From Alphaproteobacteria bacterium (GTDB lineage: Bacteria > Pseudomonadota > Alphaproteobacteria > GCA-2731375): 49,661 nucleotides of DNA. Numbering within the stretch: the first letter of the stretch is position 1; each line of letters begins with the position of its first letter. Positions 20,097 to 28,031 of the stretch are shown piece after piece. The notes beneath the pieces are model-generated. The model ran no database searches. It saw nothing but the letters and a program-made list of their open reading frames with translations, and had not been told where the DNA came from. The position numbers were made by a program, and so were the translations under genes. The stretch is taken from assembly GCA_030746295.1 (NCBI GenBank), contig JASLMY010000008.1:1-49661 (forward strand), given 5' to 3'.

Positions 20097-20529
20097 GCAC
20101 AAGCGGCTCTGGATCGTGATCTCGGCCCTGGCCGGGCTCGCCGCCGTGGTGGCGCTGGTGCTGGTCGCCTTCGAGGACAGCATCGTCTTCTTCTACAGCC
20201 CCAGCGACATCGTCGAGAAGGAGCCGCCGCCCGGACGGCGGCTGCGCCTGGGCGGCCTGGTCGAGGAGAAGAGCGTGACGCGCGGCGCCGACGGGGTCAC
20301 CATCTCGTTCCGGGTCACCGATACCGAGAACACCGTGCCGGTCAGCTTTCGCGGCATGCTGCCGGACCTCTTCCGCGAGGGCCAGGGCGTGGTTGCGGAA
20401 GGCCGGTTGGACGAGAGCGGGGTCTTGATCGCGAGCCAGGTGCTGGCCAAGCACGACGAGAACTACATGCCGGCCGAGGTCGCCGAGGCGCTGAAGGAAG
20501 CGGGACAGTGGAAGGGAGCCAGTCAATGA
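20077..20529 (+). CDS. ccmE: Cytochrome c heme chaperone CcmE
   Basis: A 150-residue periplasmic heme chaperone anchored by an N-terminal helix (about 11-31). It carries heme covalently on a His before delivery to CcmF/CcmH. The conserved HDENYMP is at about 126-132, so the heme-binding His is His126 and Tyr130 is conserved. The beta-barrel strands (VTISFRVTDTENTVPVSFRG) match the family. In-frame GTG codons 3 and 9 bases later are alternative starts. The stop forms ATGA with the next gene, which is unusual: it is not a ccm gene. Confidence 0.96.
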   Translation: MVAVKRKHKRLWIVISALAGLAAVVALVLVAFEDSIVFFYSPSDIVEKEPPPGRRLRLGGLVEEKSVTRGADGVTISFRVTDTENTVPVSFRGMLPDLFREGQGVVAEGRLDESGVLIASQVLAKHDENYMPAEVAEALKEAGQWKGASQ

Positions 20530-21479
20530 GCGCCGACCAGCCCGTGGTCCTGCAGGTGACGGACTTCCCCGCCGTCACCAACGAGCGGCTCGAAGCGACT
20601 TTCGATGTGCTCAAATACCACGAGGCCGCCGACGGCGTGGCTTTCATTGCCGAGGTCCGCGACCGGGTGCGCGGCATGGCCATCACCACGCCCGGCGATC
20701 CCGCCGACCGGGCCATGATCGAGTCGCTGCCGAACTTGGAGATCATCGCCGCCAACGCGGTCGGGGTCGACTTCATCGATCGCGCCGCCGCCGCCGAGCG
20801 CGGCGTCATCGTCACCAACACCCCCGGCGTGCTGACCGATTGCGTCGCCGATCACGGCATGGGGCTGTTGCTGGCGGTCTCGCGCGGCATCGTCGAGGGC
20901 GACCGCTACGTTCGCGCCGGCCGCTGGCCGCGCGAGGGCGACATGCACCTGACCGCCGGCCTCAAGGGCAAGACTGTCGGCATCGTCGGCCTGGGACGGA
21001 TCGGCAAGGAGGTGGCCAAGCGGGCCCGGGCCTTCGGCATGGAAATCGCCTATCACGGTCGTGCCGCGCAGTCGGACGTCACCTACCGCTACTACGGTGC
21101 GGTCGCGGACTTGGCCGAGGCGGCGGACTATCTGGTGCTCTGCTGTCCCGGCGGGGACGAGACCCGCCACCTCGTGAACGCCGAGGTCTTGTCCGCCCTG
21201 GGCCCAAAGGGCTTTCTCGTCAACATCGCCCGCGGCAGCGTCGTCGACGAGGCCGCATTGATCGAGGCGGCGGCCGAGCGGCGCATCGCCGGCGCCGCCA
21301 TCGACGTTTTCGAGGACGAGCCAAACGTGCCCGAGGCGCTGCTCCCGCTCGACAACGTCGTCGTCCAGCCGCACCAGGCCAGCGCCACCGTCGAGACCCG
21401 GACCGCGATGGGCGACCTCATGATCGACAACCTGCTCCGCCATTTCGCCGGCGAGCCGGTGTTGACGCCGGTCGGTTGA
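20526..21479 (+). CDS. D-isomer-specific 2-hydroxyacid dehydrogenase
   Basis: A 317-residue NAD(P)-dependent oxidoreductase, probably cytosolic, reducing a 2-keto acid (glyoxylate, hydroxypyruvate or hydroxyphenylpyruvate are typical). The Rossmann motif is GLGRIG at 155-160. The catalytic triad is complete: Arg236 (NIARGSVVD), Glu265 (VFEDEP) and His283 (QPHQAS). The His context fits the GhrB/HPPR group rather than serine-pathway PGDH; there is no ACT domain. ATG is chosen at 20526, overlapping the ccmE stop, with GGGAG upstream. It separates ccmE from ccmF, an unexpected place; a link to cytochrome c maturation is unproven. Confidence 0.9.
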   Translation: MSADQPVVLQVTDFPAVTNERLEATFDVLKYHEAADGVAFIAEVRDRVRGMAITTPGDPADRAMIESLPNLEIIAANAVGVDFIDRAAAAERGVIVTNTPGVLTDCVADHGMGLLLAVSRGIVEGDRYVRAGRWPREGDMHLTAGLKGKTVGIVGLGRIGKEVAKRARAFGMEIAYHGRAAQSDVTYRYYGAVADLAEAADYLVLCCPGGDETRHLVNAEVLSALGPKGFLVNIARGSVVDEAALIEAAAERRIAGAAIDVFEDEPNVPEALLPLDNVVVQPHQASATVETRTAMGDLMIDNLLRHFAGEPVLTPVG

Positions 21480-21530
21480 GACGCGCCGTGGGCCGGGTGA
21501 CAAATTCCATGGTAAGCGAAGGGTCGGGCG

Positions 21531-23516
21531 ATGGTCGCTGAGCTCGGTCATTTTGCCCTGGTCCTGGCACTGGTCGTGGCGCTGGTCCAGGGCATCTTGC
21601 CCCTGATCGGCGCCCAGCGCGGCGACGGGGCACTGATCCGGCTGGCGCGGCCGGCGGCGACGGTACAGTTCCTCGCCATCGCCACCGCCTTCGGCGCGCT
21701 CACCCACCTCTTCATCGTCTCCGACTTCTCGGTTCTGAATGTCGCCTCGAACTCGCACTCGGCGAAGCCCATGCTCTACAAGGTCTCCGGCGTCTGGGGC
21801 AATCACGAGGGCTCGCTCGTCCTCTGGGTGCTGATCCTGGCGCTCTTCGGCCTGGCGGTGGCCTGGCTCGGCGGTAACCTGCCGGCACCCTTCCGGGCCC
21901 GGGTGCTGGCGGTGCAGGCGCTCATCGCCGCTGGCTTCTTGGCCTTCAGCCTCTTCACCTCCAATCCCTTCGAGCGGCTGTCGCCCGTGCCGCTCAACGG
22001 CCGCGGCCTCAACCCGTTGCTGCAGGACCCGGGGCTCGCCTTCCATCCGCCCTTCCTCTACCTCGGTTATGTCGGCTTCTCGATCGCCTTCTCCTTCGCC
22101 ATCGCGGCCCTGATCGAGGGTCGGGTGGAGCCGGTCTGGGCGCGCTGGGTCCGGCCGTGGACGCTCGCCGCTTGGTGCTTCCTGACGCTCGGCATCGCGC
22201 TCGGCAGCTGGTGGGCCTACTACGAGCTCGGCTGGGGCGGCTGGTGGTTCTGGGACCCGGTCGAGAACGCCTCGCTGATGCCGTGGATCGCCGGCACGGC
22301 ACTGTTGCACTCGGCGATCGTGGTAGAGAAGCGCGATACCTTGAAGAGCTGGACCATCCTCTTGGCGATCCTGACTTTCGCGCTCTCGTTGCTCGGCACC
22401 TTCCTCGTCCGCTCCGGCGTGCTGACCTCGGTGCACGCCTTTGCTACCGATCCCGCCCGCGGCGTCTTCATTCTCGGATTCCTGGTCGTCGTCGTCGCTG
22501 GCTCGCTGACCCTTTACGCGGTGCGTGCGCCGGCCATGAAGGGCGGCGGCCTCTTCCAGCCGATCAGCCGCGAGGGCGCATTGGTGTTGAACAACCTGCT
22601 GTTGGCGACGGCCTGTGCCACGGTCCTGCTCGGCACCCTCTATCCGCTCTTCCTCGATGCCCTGACGGGTGCCAAGATCTCGGTCGGGCCGCCCTATTTC
22701 AACGCCACCTTCGGTGCCCTGATGGTGCCGGTGGTGGTCGCCATGGCGGTGGGGCCGCTTCTGCCCTGGAAGCGGGGCGATCTGCGGGCGGCGCTACAAC
22801 GCCTGTGGCTCGCCTTCGTCGCCGCCGCGGCGACCGCGATCCTGACCCTGGCGCTGGCCCATGACGGGCCTTGGCTGGCGGTCCCGGGCATGGCGCTCGG
22901 CGTCTGGCTGATCGCCGGCGCGCTGATCGAATGGACCGATCGGATTCGGCTCTTCCGGGCCCGGCCGTGGGAGAGCTTGCGCCGGGCGGTGGGCCTGCCG
23001 CGGGCCGCCTGGGGCATGACGTTGGCCCATGCCGGTGCCGGCGCCGTGGTTCTCGGCATCGTCGCCTCGACCTCCTGGGAGGTCGAGAAGCTGCAGGCGA
23101 TGCGGCCCGGCGAGACGGTCGAGGTCGGCGGTCACAGCTTCACCTTCGAGGGGGCGACGCCTCGCCAGGGGCCGAACTATGCCGCCATCGAGGGCCGTTT
23201 TCGGGTCCGCCGGGGCGCGCGCGAGGTGGCGATCTTGCAGCCCGAGAGCCGCAGCTATGCGACGCCGCCGATGCAGACCACCGAGGCCGCGATTCGGCCC
23301 CGGATCGGCGGCGACCTCTATGCCGTGATTGGCGAGCCGGTGGACGAAATCGCCTGGGCGACCCGGCTCTATTTTAAGCCGTTGGTGCATTGGATCTGGG
23401 GCGGGTCGCTGATCATGGTGCTGGGCGGGGCGCTCTCGCTCAGCGACCGGCGCCACCGCGTCGGCGCCCCGGCCGCCCGGCGCCGCGTCGCGGCCGCGAT
23501 GGCGGCGGCGGAATGA
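21531..23516 (+). CDS. ccmF: Heme lyase component CcmF
   Basis: A 661-residue polytopic membrane protein, full length for the family, and core of the heme ligation complex with CcmH and CcmI. The heme-handling motif GWGGWWFWDPVENASLMPW is near 232-250. Conserved histidines are in LLHSAIVVEKRD and TSVHAFATDP. About 13-15 hydrophobic helices are seen. A large periplasmic domain (about 500-610) lies before the last helix. GAAGGG precedes the ATG; the gap after the dehydrogenase is 51 bases. Confidence 0.97.
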   Translation: MVAELGHFALVLALVVALVQGILPLIGAQRGDGALIRLARPAATVQFLAIATAFGALTHLFIVSDFSVLNVASNSHSAKPMLYKVSGVWGNHEGSLVLWVLILALFGLAVAWLGGNLPAPFRARVLAVQALIAAGFLAFSLFTSNPFERLSPVPLNGRGLNPLLQDPGLAFHPPFLYLGYVGFSIAFSFAIAALIEGRVEPVWARWVRPWTLAAWCFLTLGIALGSWWAYYELGWGGWWFWDPVENASLMPWIAGTALLHSAIVVEKRDTLKSWTILLAILTFALSLLGTFLVRSGVLTSVHAFATDPARGVFILGFLVVVVAGSLTLYAVRAPAMKGGGLFQPISREGALVLNNLLLATACATVLLGTLYPLFLDALTGAKISVGPPYFNATFGALMVPVVVAMAVGPLLPWKRGDLRAALQRLWLAFVAAAATAILTLALAHDGPWLAVPGMALGVWLIAGALIEWTDRIRLFRARPWESLRRAVGLPRAAWGMTLAHAGAGAVVLGIVASTSWEVEKLQAMRPGETVEVGGHSFTFEGATPRQGPNYAAIEGRFRVRRGAREVAILQPESRSYATPPMQTTEAAIRPRIGGDLYAVIGEPVDEIAWATRLYFKPLVHWIWGGSLIMVLGGALSLSDRRHRVGAPAARRRVAAAMAAAE

Positions 23517-23526
23517 GGCCCTGGCG

Positions 23527-24123
23527 ATGACGGACGAGCCCCGAGTCGACGTGGCACCACGGCGATCCGGACGACGCCGGCTGGTCTCGGCGCTGCTGCC
23601 GCTCGTCCTCTTCGCGGTGATCGGCGGCTTTCTTTATCGCGGCCTCTCCTTGCAGCCGCGGGAGATCCCCTCGGCGCTGATCGGCCGGCCGGCCCCGGCC
23701 TTCGATCTGCCGGCCCTGCCCGACCGCCCGCCGGGGCTGAAGCGGGCCGACCTGGAGGGCGAGGTCAGCCTGGTCAACGTCTTCGCCTCCTGGTGCATCA
23801 CCTGCCGGGCCGAGCACCCGCTGCTGATGCGCCTGAAGGAGGCGGGCACGGTCCCGGTGCACGGCCTCAACTACAAGGACGAGCCGAAATCGGCGTTGGA
23901 TTGGCTGGGCCGTTTCGGCGATCCCTACGAGCGTGTCGGCGCCGACCGCTCGGGCCGTGTCGGCATCGACTGGGGCGTCTACGGGGTGCCGGAGACATTC
24001 GTCGTCGATGCCCAGGGCCGAATTGTCTGCAAGCATATCGGCGCCATCCGCGAGGCTGACCTCGAAGCCAAGATCCTGCCGGCGGTGCGGGCGGCGCGCG
24101 CCGGCGAGCCCGCCGCATGCTGA
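23527..24123 (+). CDS. ccmG: Periplasmic thiol:disulfide oxidoreductase CcmG/DsbE
   Basis: A 198-residue membrane-anchored thioredoxin that keeps apocytochrome CXXCH cysteines reduced. One N-terminal helix (about 18-37) anchors it. The active site is WCITC (Cys90, Cys93), and GVYGVPETFVVD contains the cis-proline and the family-specific acidic region. Ile-Thr between the active cysteines differs from the more usual Val-Pro/Glu-Pro pairs and could shift redox potential (inference). It starts ten bases after ccmF and overlaps ccmH by seven bases. Confidence 0.95.
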   Translation: MTDEPRVDVAPRRSGRRRLVSALLPLVLFAVIGGFLYRGLSLQPREIPSALIGRPAPAFDLPALPDRPPGLKRADLEGEVSLVNVFASWCITCRAEHPLLMRLKEAGTVPVHGLNYKDEPKSALDWLGRFGDPYERVGADRSGRVGIDWGVYGVPETFVVDAQGRIVCKHIGAIREADLEAKILPAVRAARAGEPAAC

Positions 24124-24593
24124 GGCGGGTCGTCGCGTTGGTCCTGCTGGGCGTCGTCCTCGCGGCCGTCACGGCGGGGGCACAGGAGGGGGCACCGGAC
24201 AAGCCGCTCGACGACCCGGCCCAGGAGGCGCGGGCGATTTCCCTGCACAAGGAGATCCGCTGCCTCGTCTGCCAGAACCAATCGATCGCCGAATCCAACG
24301 CCGAGCTCGCCCGCGACCTGCGCCAACTGGTGCGCGAGCGGATCGCCGCCGGCGACAGCGACCAGGCGGTCAGCGACTTCCTGGTCGCTCGCTACGGCGA
24401 CTGGGTATTGCTGGCGCCGCCCTTCAGGGCCCGGACCTGGCTTCTGTGGTTGGGGCCGGCGGTGGTGTTGCTGCTGGCGGGGCTCGGCGTCCTGGTTTGG
24501 TACCGCCGAAGCGGCGCCAACCCGGTGTCGGCGGCACCCTTGAGCGCCGCCGAACGGCGGCGTCTGGAGGGTCTGCTCGAGGACCAGGAATGA
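24117..24593 (+). CDS. ccmH: Cytochrome c maturation protein CcmH (CycL type)
   Basis: A 158-residue periplasmic protein with a signal peptide (about 1-22), the catalytic RCLVCQNQS (Cys49, Cys52), a three-helix domain and a C-terminal membrane helix (about 106-126). It reduces the apocytochrome heme-binding motif within the CcmFHI complex. It is the short form; the TPR part seen fused in E. coli CcmH is the separate ccmI here. It overlaps ccmG at its start and ccmI at its stop (ATGA). Confidence 0.96.
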   Translation: MLRRVVALVLLGVVLAAVTAGAQEGAPDKPLDDPAQEARAISLHKEIRCLVCQNQSIAESNAELARDLRQLVRERIAAGDSDQAVSDFLVARYGDWVLLAPPFRARTWLLWLGPAVVLLLAGLGVLVWYRRSGANPVSAAPLSAAERRRLEGLLEDQE

Positions 24594-25975
24594 TCTGGCT
24601 GTTGCTGGCCTCGGTCATGGTCGCGGCGCTGGCGCTGCTACTGGCGCCGCTGCTCTCGCGGTCCGGCGCTGGGAGGGCGCGCCTCGACTACGACGTCGCC
24701 GTCTATCGCCGACAGTTGGCGGAACTGGAGGCCGATCTTGCAGCCGGCGCGGTTCCGGAGGCCGAGGCCGTGGCGGCGCAAGCCGAGATCGAGCGGCGGA
24801 TCCTGGCCGCCGCAGACCATGCGGGCGAGGTGTCGAAGATCGCACGATCCTGGGCCCGGCCGGTCGCCGTGGCTCTCGTCGCCGCGGTACCGCTCGCCAC
24901 GCTGGCGCTCTATTACTACCTCGGCTCACCCGGCATGCCGGGGGCACCGCTGGCAGAGCGCCCGCCTGAGGTGGCGGAGGTCGGCGAGCTGCCGGATGTG
25001 GTCGTGAAGTTGGCCGAGCGGATGCGGCAGAACCCGGACGACCCGCGCGGCTGGCGCCTGCTCGGCCGCAGCTACCTGACGCTCGGCCGTCACGAGGCGG
25101 CGGCGAGGGCCTTCGGCCGCGCCGTCGCCCTCGACGACGGCGATATCGAGGCCCGGGTCGGGCTTGGCGAAGCCTTGACGCTTGCCGCCGAGGGCACGGT
25201 CACCGCCGCCGCCAGGGTTGCCTTCGAGGCCGCCTTGGCGCGGCAGCCGAAGAACGATCGGGCGCGCTACTATTTGGGCTTGGCGGCCCGGCAGACGGGA
25301 CGGCCGCAGCTCGCCTACGACCGTTGGCTCGCCCTGGCTTTGTCGGCACCGGACGAGGCGCCGTGGCTGCCGCACGTCCTGGAGCAGTTGACGCGGGTCG
25401 CGGCCGAGCTCGGCATCGACCTTGCCGCCGAGCTGCCGGCGAAGCTGGCCCGGCACTTGACCGAGGCGGCACCCTCGGGCCCTGACCGAGCGGACGTCGA
25501 GGCGGCGGGCGAGATGACGCCGGAGGCGCGCCAAGCCTTCGTCCGCTCCATGGTCACGCGGCTGGCGGAACGATTGGAGGCGGCGCCCGACGACGCCGAC
25601 GGCTGGCTACGCCTCGGCCGGGCCTATCGGGTCTTGGGCCAGCACGCCAAGGCGGCCGAGGCCTACGCCAAGGCGGCGGCGCTCAGGCCCGACGACGCCT
25701 CGGCGCAGTTGCTCCGTGCCCGGGTCCTGATCGAAGCCGCCGATCCCTCGGGCCCGCCGCCGGCACCCGCGATCGAGGCCTACCGGGCTGTCCTCAAAAT
25801 CGAGCCCGAGCAGGGCGAGGCGCTTTGGTTCACCGGTCTCGCCGATGCCCAGGCCGGCCGCTTGGCGGCCGCGGTGGCGGCTTGGGAACGGCTCCTGCCA
25901 CAGCTCTCGCCGACCAGCGCCGAGCACAAGATGCTGGCCGAGGAGTTGGCCAAGGCCCGCGCCCGGCTGCAATAG
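24590..25975 (+). CDS. ccmI: Cytochrome c apoprotein chaperone CcmI (CycH), TPR protein
   Basis: A 461-residue protein binding apocytochrome c C termini and presenting them to CcmFH. A first helix (2-21), a cytoplasmic loop with a leucine-zipper-like segment (YRRQLAELEADLAAG) and a second helix (about 87-107) form the CcmI-1 part. The periplasmic part holds TPR motifs (PRGWRLLGRSYLTLGRHEAA; ADGWLRLGRAYRVLGQHAKA). The ATG overlaps the ccmH stop. It ends the operon; a hairpin 19 bases later points the other way. Confidence 0.94.
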   Translation: MIWLLLASVMVAALALLLAPLLSRSGAGRARLDYDVAVYRRQLAELEADLAAGAVPEAEAVAAQAEIERRILAAADHAGEVSKIARSWARPVAVALVAAVPLATLALYYYLGSPGMPGAPLAERPPEVAEVGELPDVVVKLAERMRQNPDDPRGWRLLGRSYLTLGRHEAAARAFGRAVALDDGDIEARVGLGEALTLAAEGTVTAAARVAFEAALARQPKNDRARYYLGLAARQTGRPQLAYDRWLALALSAPDEAPWLPHVLEQLTRVAAELGIDLAAELPAKLARHLTEAAPSGPDRADVEAAGEMTPEARQAFVRSMVTRLAERLEAAPDDADGWLRLGRAYRVLGQHAKAAEAYAKAAALRPDDASAQLLRARVLIEAADPSGPPPAPAIEAYRAVLKIEPEQGEALWFTGLADAQAGRLAAAVAAWERLLPQLSPTSAEHKMLAEELAKARARLQ

Positions 25976-25982
25976 CGGCAGC

Positions 25983-26014
25983 TGGAAAAAAGAAAGGCGC
26001 CCGGAGGGGCGCCT
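25983..26014 (-). terminator. Intrinsic terminator for minus-strand transcription
   Basis: An 8-bp perfect stem (AGGCGCCC / GGGCGCCT, 25995-26014) with a four-base loop. Read on the minus strand it is followed by TTTCTTTTTTCC; on the plus strand there is no T tract. No minus-strand protein gene lies upstream of it, which points to an unannotated transcript. Confidence 0.7.
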
Positions 26015-26190
26015 GAAGAGGTATCCAACCTGGTTGAGGGCATCAGCGGTTGGACTAAAGAGGGAAAGCTACACTCGTATGAGAGACGTTCGTCGGTGAA
26101 ACCGCCTCGCGGCTCTCGGGTCTCTGCTTTGCAACGAGCGTGCCATGATTTCACGGATCCCGGAAATCAACCACATTATCGGTTGCAAGA
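25985..26190 (-). ncRNA. Candidate minus-strand small RNA
   Basis: Inferred from a minus-strand terminator (25983-26014) without a coding gene, plus a hairpin just before it (TCCAACC at 26024-26030 pairing with GGTTGGA at 26048-26054). The 5' end is unknown; GATAAT on the minus strand at 26181-26176 could be a -10 but has no good -35. The terminator loop is pyrimidine-rich (CTCC), as in several alphaproteobacterial sRNAs. No family match is claimed. Confidence 0.33.
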
Positions 26191-26216
26191 GACCTCGCTG
26201 GAGCTGTGATCCCAAT

Positions 26217-26230
26217 GTGATACGTATCAA
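26217..26230. promoter_or_regulatory. FNR/CRP-family-like palindrome
   Basis: GTGATACGTATCAA matches TTGAT-N4-ATCAA at nine of ten defined positions; its core TGATACGTATCA is a perfect 12-bp palindrome. It also resembles the CRP half TGTGA. It lies about 205 bases before the monooxygenase start and upstream of the candidate minus-strand RNA. Confidence 0.45.
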
Positions 26231-26297
26231 TTCGAGACACATGGGTGAAGCTCGGAACTGAATGTAGCATTTTGATACAATGAGAGAAATGTCCCAA

Positions 26298-26314
26298 ATT
26301 AAGACAAGCTTAAT
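26298..26314. promoter_or_regulatory. Inverted repeat, possible operator
   Basis: ATTAAG and CTTAAT flank ACAAG: a 6-5-6 inverted repeat in A+T-rich DNA, about 120 bases before the monooxygenase gene. A weak promoter-like pair (TTGATA at 26272-26277, CAAATT at 26295-26300) overlaps it, so a repressor site is possible. Confidence 0.3.
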
Positions 26315-26434
26315 CATTGGGCGACCGGTCGACGGCGGCGGCAAGGGCGCTCGACGGTCCGCGGTCCGGCCCGGTTGCCGCGCCTGACGGCGCATGCATA
26401 ATCGCCGCGGGTTTTGTCCCGCGGAGGCGATGGC

Positions 26435-27490
26435 ATGGCGCTCGAGTTCGGCATCCAGTTCTTTCCCGACGTCGGACCGGCAGAAAAGTCGGGCCAGGAC
26501 TACTGGTCGGAGGCACTGCATCTGACCGGCATCGCCGACGACCTCGGCTTCACCAATGTCCGCACCGTCGAGCACTATTTCCACCCCTATGGCGGTTACA
26601 GCCCCAATCCCCTGCTCTTCCTGACCGCCGCCGCGATGGTGACGACGAAGGCCCGCCTGATCAGCGGCGCCGTGCTGCCCGCCTTCAACAACCCGCTCAA
26701 GCTCGCCGGCGAGATCGGCATGCTGGACGCGATCTCGGGCGGCCGCCTCGAGGTCGGCTTCGCCCGCGCCTTCCTGCCGCACGAGTTCCGCGCCTTCGGC
26801 GTCGATTTGAACGAGAGCCGGGCCCGCTATGCGGAAGGGATCGAGCAGGTGCGGCTGTTGCTGGAGAACGAAGTCGCGAGCCACGCGGGCCGATTTCACA
26901 GCTTCCGCGACCGGACCTCGCTGCCCCGGCCGACCCAGCGGCCGCGGCCGCCCTTTTGGGTTGCCGCCTTCGCGACGCCGGAGTCCTTCGCCTGGGCCGG
27001 CGAGAACGGCCACTCGATCATGGCCATTCCGATGGCCGGCGGCGAGATGGCGAAGCTGATCGGGATCTATCGCGAGGCTTGGCGTGGCGCCGGTCATCCG
27101 GGCGACGGCCGGGTCATGCTCGCCTTCCACATGTTCTGCGACACCGACGGCGGGCGGGCGGCGGAGATTGCCCGACCCAACCTGAACGGCTATCTCGCCT
27201 CGTTGGTGGACGCGGCCGGCCATTGGCTCGATGGTGAGAGCTCGACGGACTATCCCGGCTACGACAAGATCATCGCCGGCCTGGCGGCGGAGAGCTTCGA
27301 GAGCCAGGTCGAGAAGGGCGCCGCCTGGATCGGCGAGCCGGCGACCATCCATGCCGCCATCCGGGACTACTACGAGCTGGTCGGCGGCTTCGAGATCGCC
27401 TCTCTGCAGGTCAACTTCAACCGCCTGCCGGTGGACGAGGCGGAACGCTCGATGCGGCTCTTCGCGGCCGAGGTGCTGCCGCTCTTTTGA
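26435..27490 (+). CDS. Luciferase-like (LLM-class) flavin-dependent monooxygenase
   Basis: A 351-residue TIM-barrel protein of the bacterial luciferase/F420-FMN family. It shows the family N terminus LEFGIQFFPD, the barrel segment GFTNVRTVEHYF, LISGAVLPAFNNPLKLAGEI, GRLEVGFARAFLPHEF and the C-terminal INFN-like LQVNFNRLP. It probably uses FMNH2 and O2 from a separate reductase; the substrate is unknown. ATG at 26435 is chosen over an in-frame ATG 21 bases upstream because GGAGG lies seven bases before it. Its stop is six bases from the convergent RidA-like stop. Confidence 0.86.
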   Translation: MALEFGIQFFPDVGPAEKSGQDYWSEALHLTGIADDLGFTNVRTVEHYFHPYGGYSPNPLLFLTAAAMVTTKARLISGAVLPAFNNPLKLAGEIGMLDAISGGRLEVGFARAFLPHEFRAFGVDLNESRARYAEGIEQVRLLLENEVASHAGRFHSFRDRTSLPRPTQRPRPPFWVAAFATPESFAWAGENGHSIMAIPMAGGEMAKLIGIYREAWRGAGHPGDGRVMLAFHMFCDTDGGRAAEIARPNLNGYLASLVDAAGHWLDGESSTDYPGYDKIIAGLAAESFESQVEKGAAWIGEPATIHAAIRDYYELVGGFEIASLQVNFNRLPVDEAERSMRLFAAEVLPLF

Positions 27491-27496
27491 GCCGGC

Positions 27497-27916
27497 TCAG
27501 GCCAAGGCCGGCGCCTTGACCCGGTCTTCGGGCACCACTGCGACGGCGCTAATTTCGATCAGGAGCTCAGGTCTGACCAGGGCCGCGACCTGGACCAGCG
27601 TGCTGGCCGGATAGGGCTTTTGGAAGAACTCGGCGCGGACTTCATGGATCGCGTCCAGGCCGGTCATGTCGGTGACGTAGACGATGACCGAGACGATGTC
27701 CGAGACGGTGCCGCCAACGCTCTCGACGATTGCTTGCACGTTCAACAGCGTCTGCCGGGTCTGGGCCCGGATGTCGCCGGGGCCGACGACCTCGCCGGCC
27801 GCGTTCCAGGCCACCTGGCCGGCGACATGCAGGACCCGGCCCGGCGGCTGCCAGGCGGCGTTGGAGAAGATGCCGAAGGGCGCCAGGACGCCGGCTGGAT
27901 TGAATGCGTCGCTCAT
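27497..27916 (-). CDS. RidA/YjgF-family protein lacking the catalytic Arg
   Basis: A 139-residue protein of the Rid superfamily (trimer with inter-subunit clefts). It shows [33 protein letters not shown] and [10 protein letters not shown]. Canonical RidA has Arg105 (PARS-VEV), needed for 2-aminoacrylate/imine hydrolysis; here the same place reads PASTLVQV, a Ser. It therefore probably belongs to an Arg-less Rid subgroup with another ligand or activity. GGGAGG precedes the ATG. It is divergent from the Nudix gene and convergent with the monooxygenase. Confidence 0.9.
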   Translation of the reverse strand: MSDAFNPAGVLAPFGIFSNAAWQPPGRVLHVAGQVAWNAAGEVVGPGDIRAQTRQTLLNVQAIVESVGGTVSDIVSVIVYVTDMTGLDAIHEVRAEFFQKPYPASTLVQVAALVRPELLIEISAVAVVPEDRVKAPALA

Positions 27917-28031
27917 GTTGCGTTGCCTCCCTCAATTCGATTTTGTCGATCCTAGAGCTGTTTCTCCGGCCGTGGAATCCGTCTGCCCGCCGCACTGGAC
28001 GGAGCGGGACCCGAATGCCACATTCTTCGGC

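Larger units (their letters stand above)
25976..26434. other. A+T-rich intergenic region with hairpins and palindromes
   Basis: About 459 bases between ccmI and the monooxygenase gene. From about 26090 to 26320 it is clearly richer in A+T than its surroundings. It contains a minus-strand terminator (25983-26014), a second hairpin (26024-26054), an FNR/CRP-like palindrome (26217-26230) and an inverted repeat (26298-26314). No plausible protein was recognised; the open frame that crosses it on the minus strand is a shadow of the monooxygenase gene. Confidence 0.65.

Noticed and set aside
26069..27352. Long minus-strand open frame across the A+T-rich gap and the monooxygenase gene
   Set aside because: Most of it mirrors the high-G+C monooxygenase codons on the opposite strand. 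The part in the A+T-rich gap has no recognisable domain and no good ribosome binding site.
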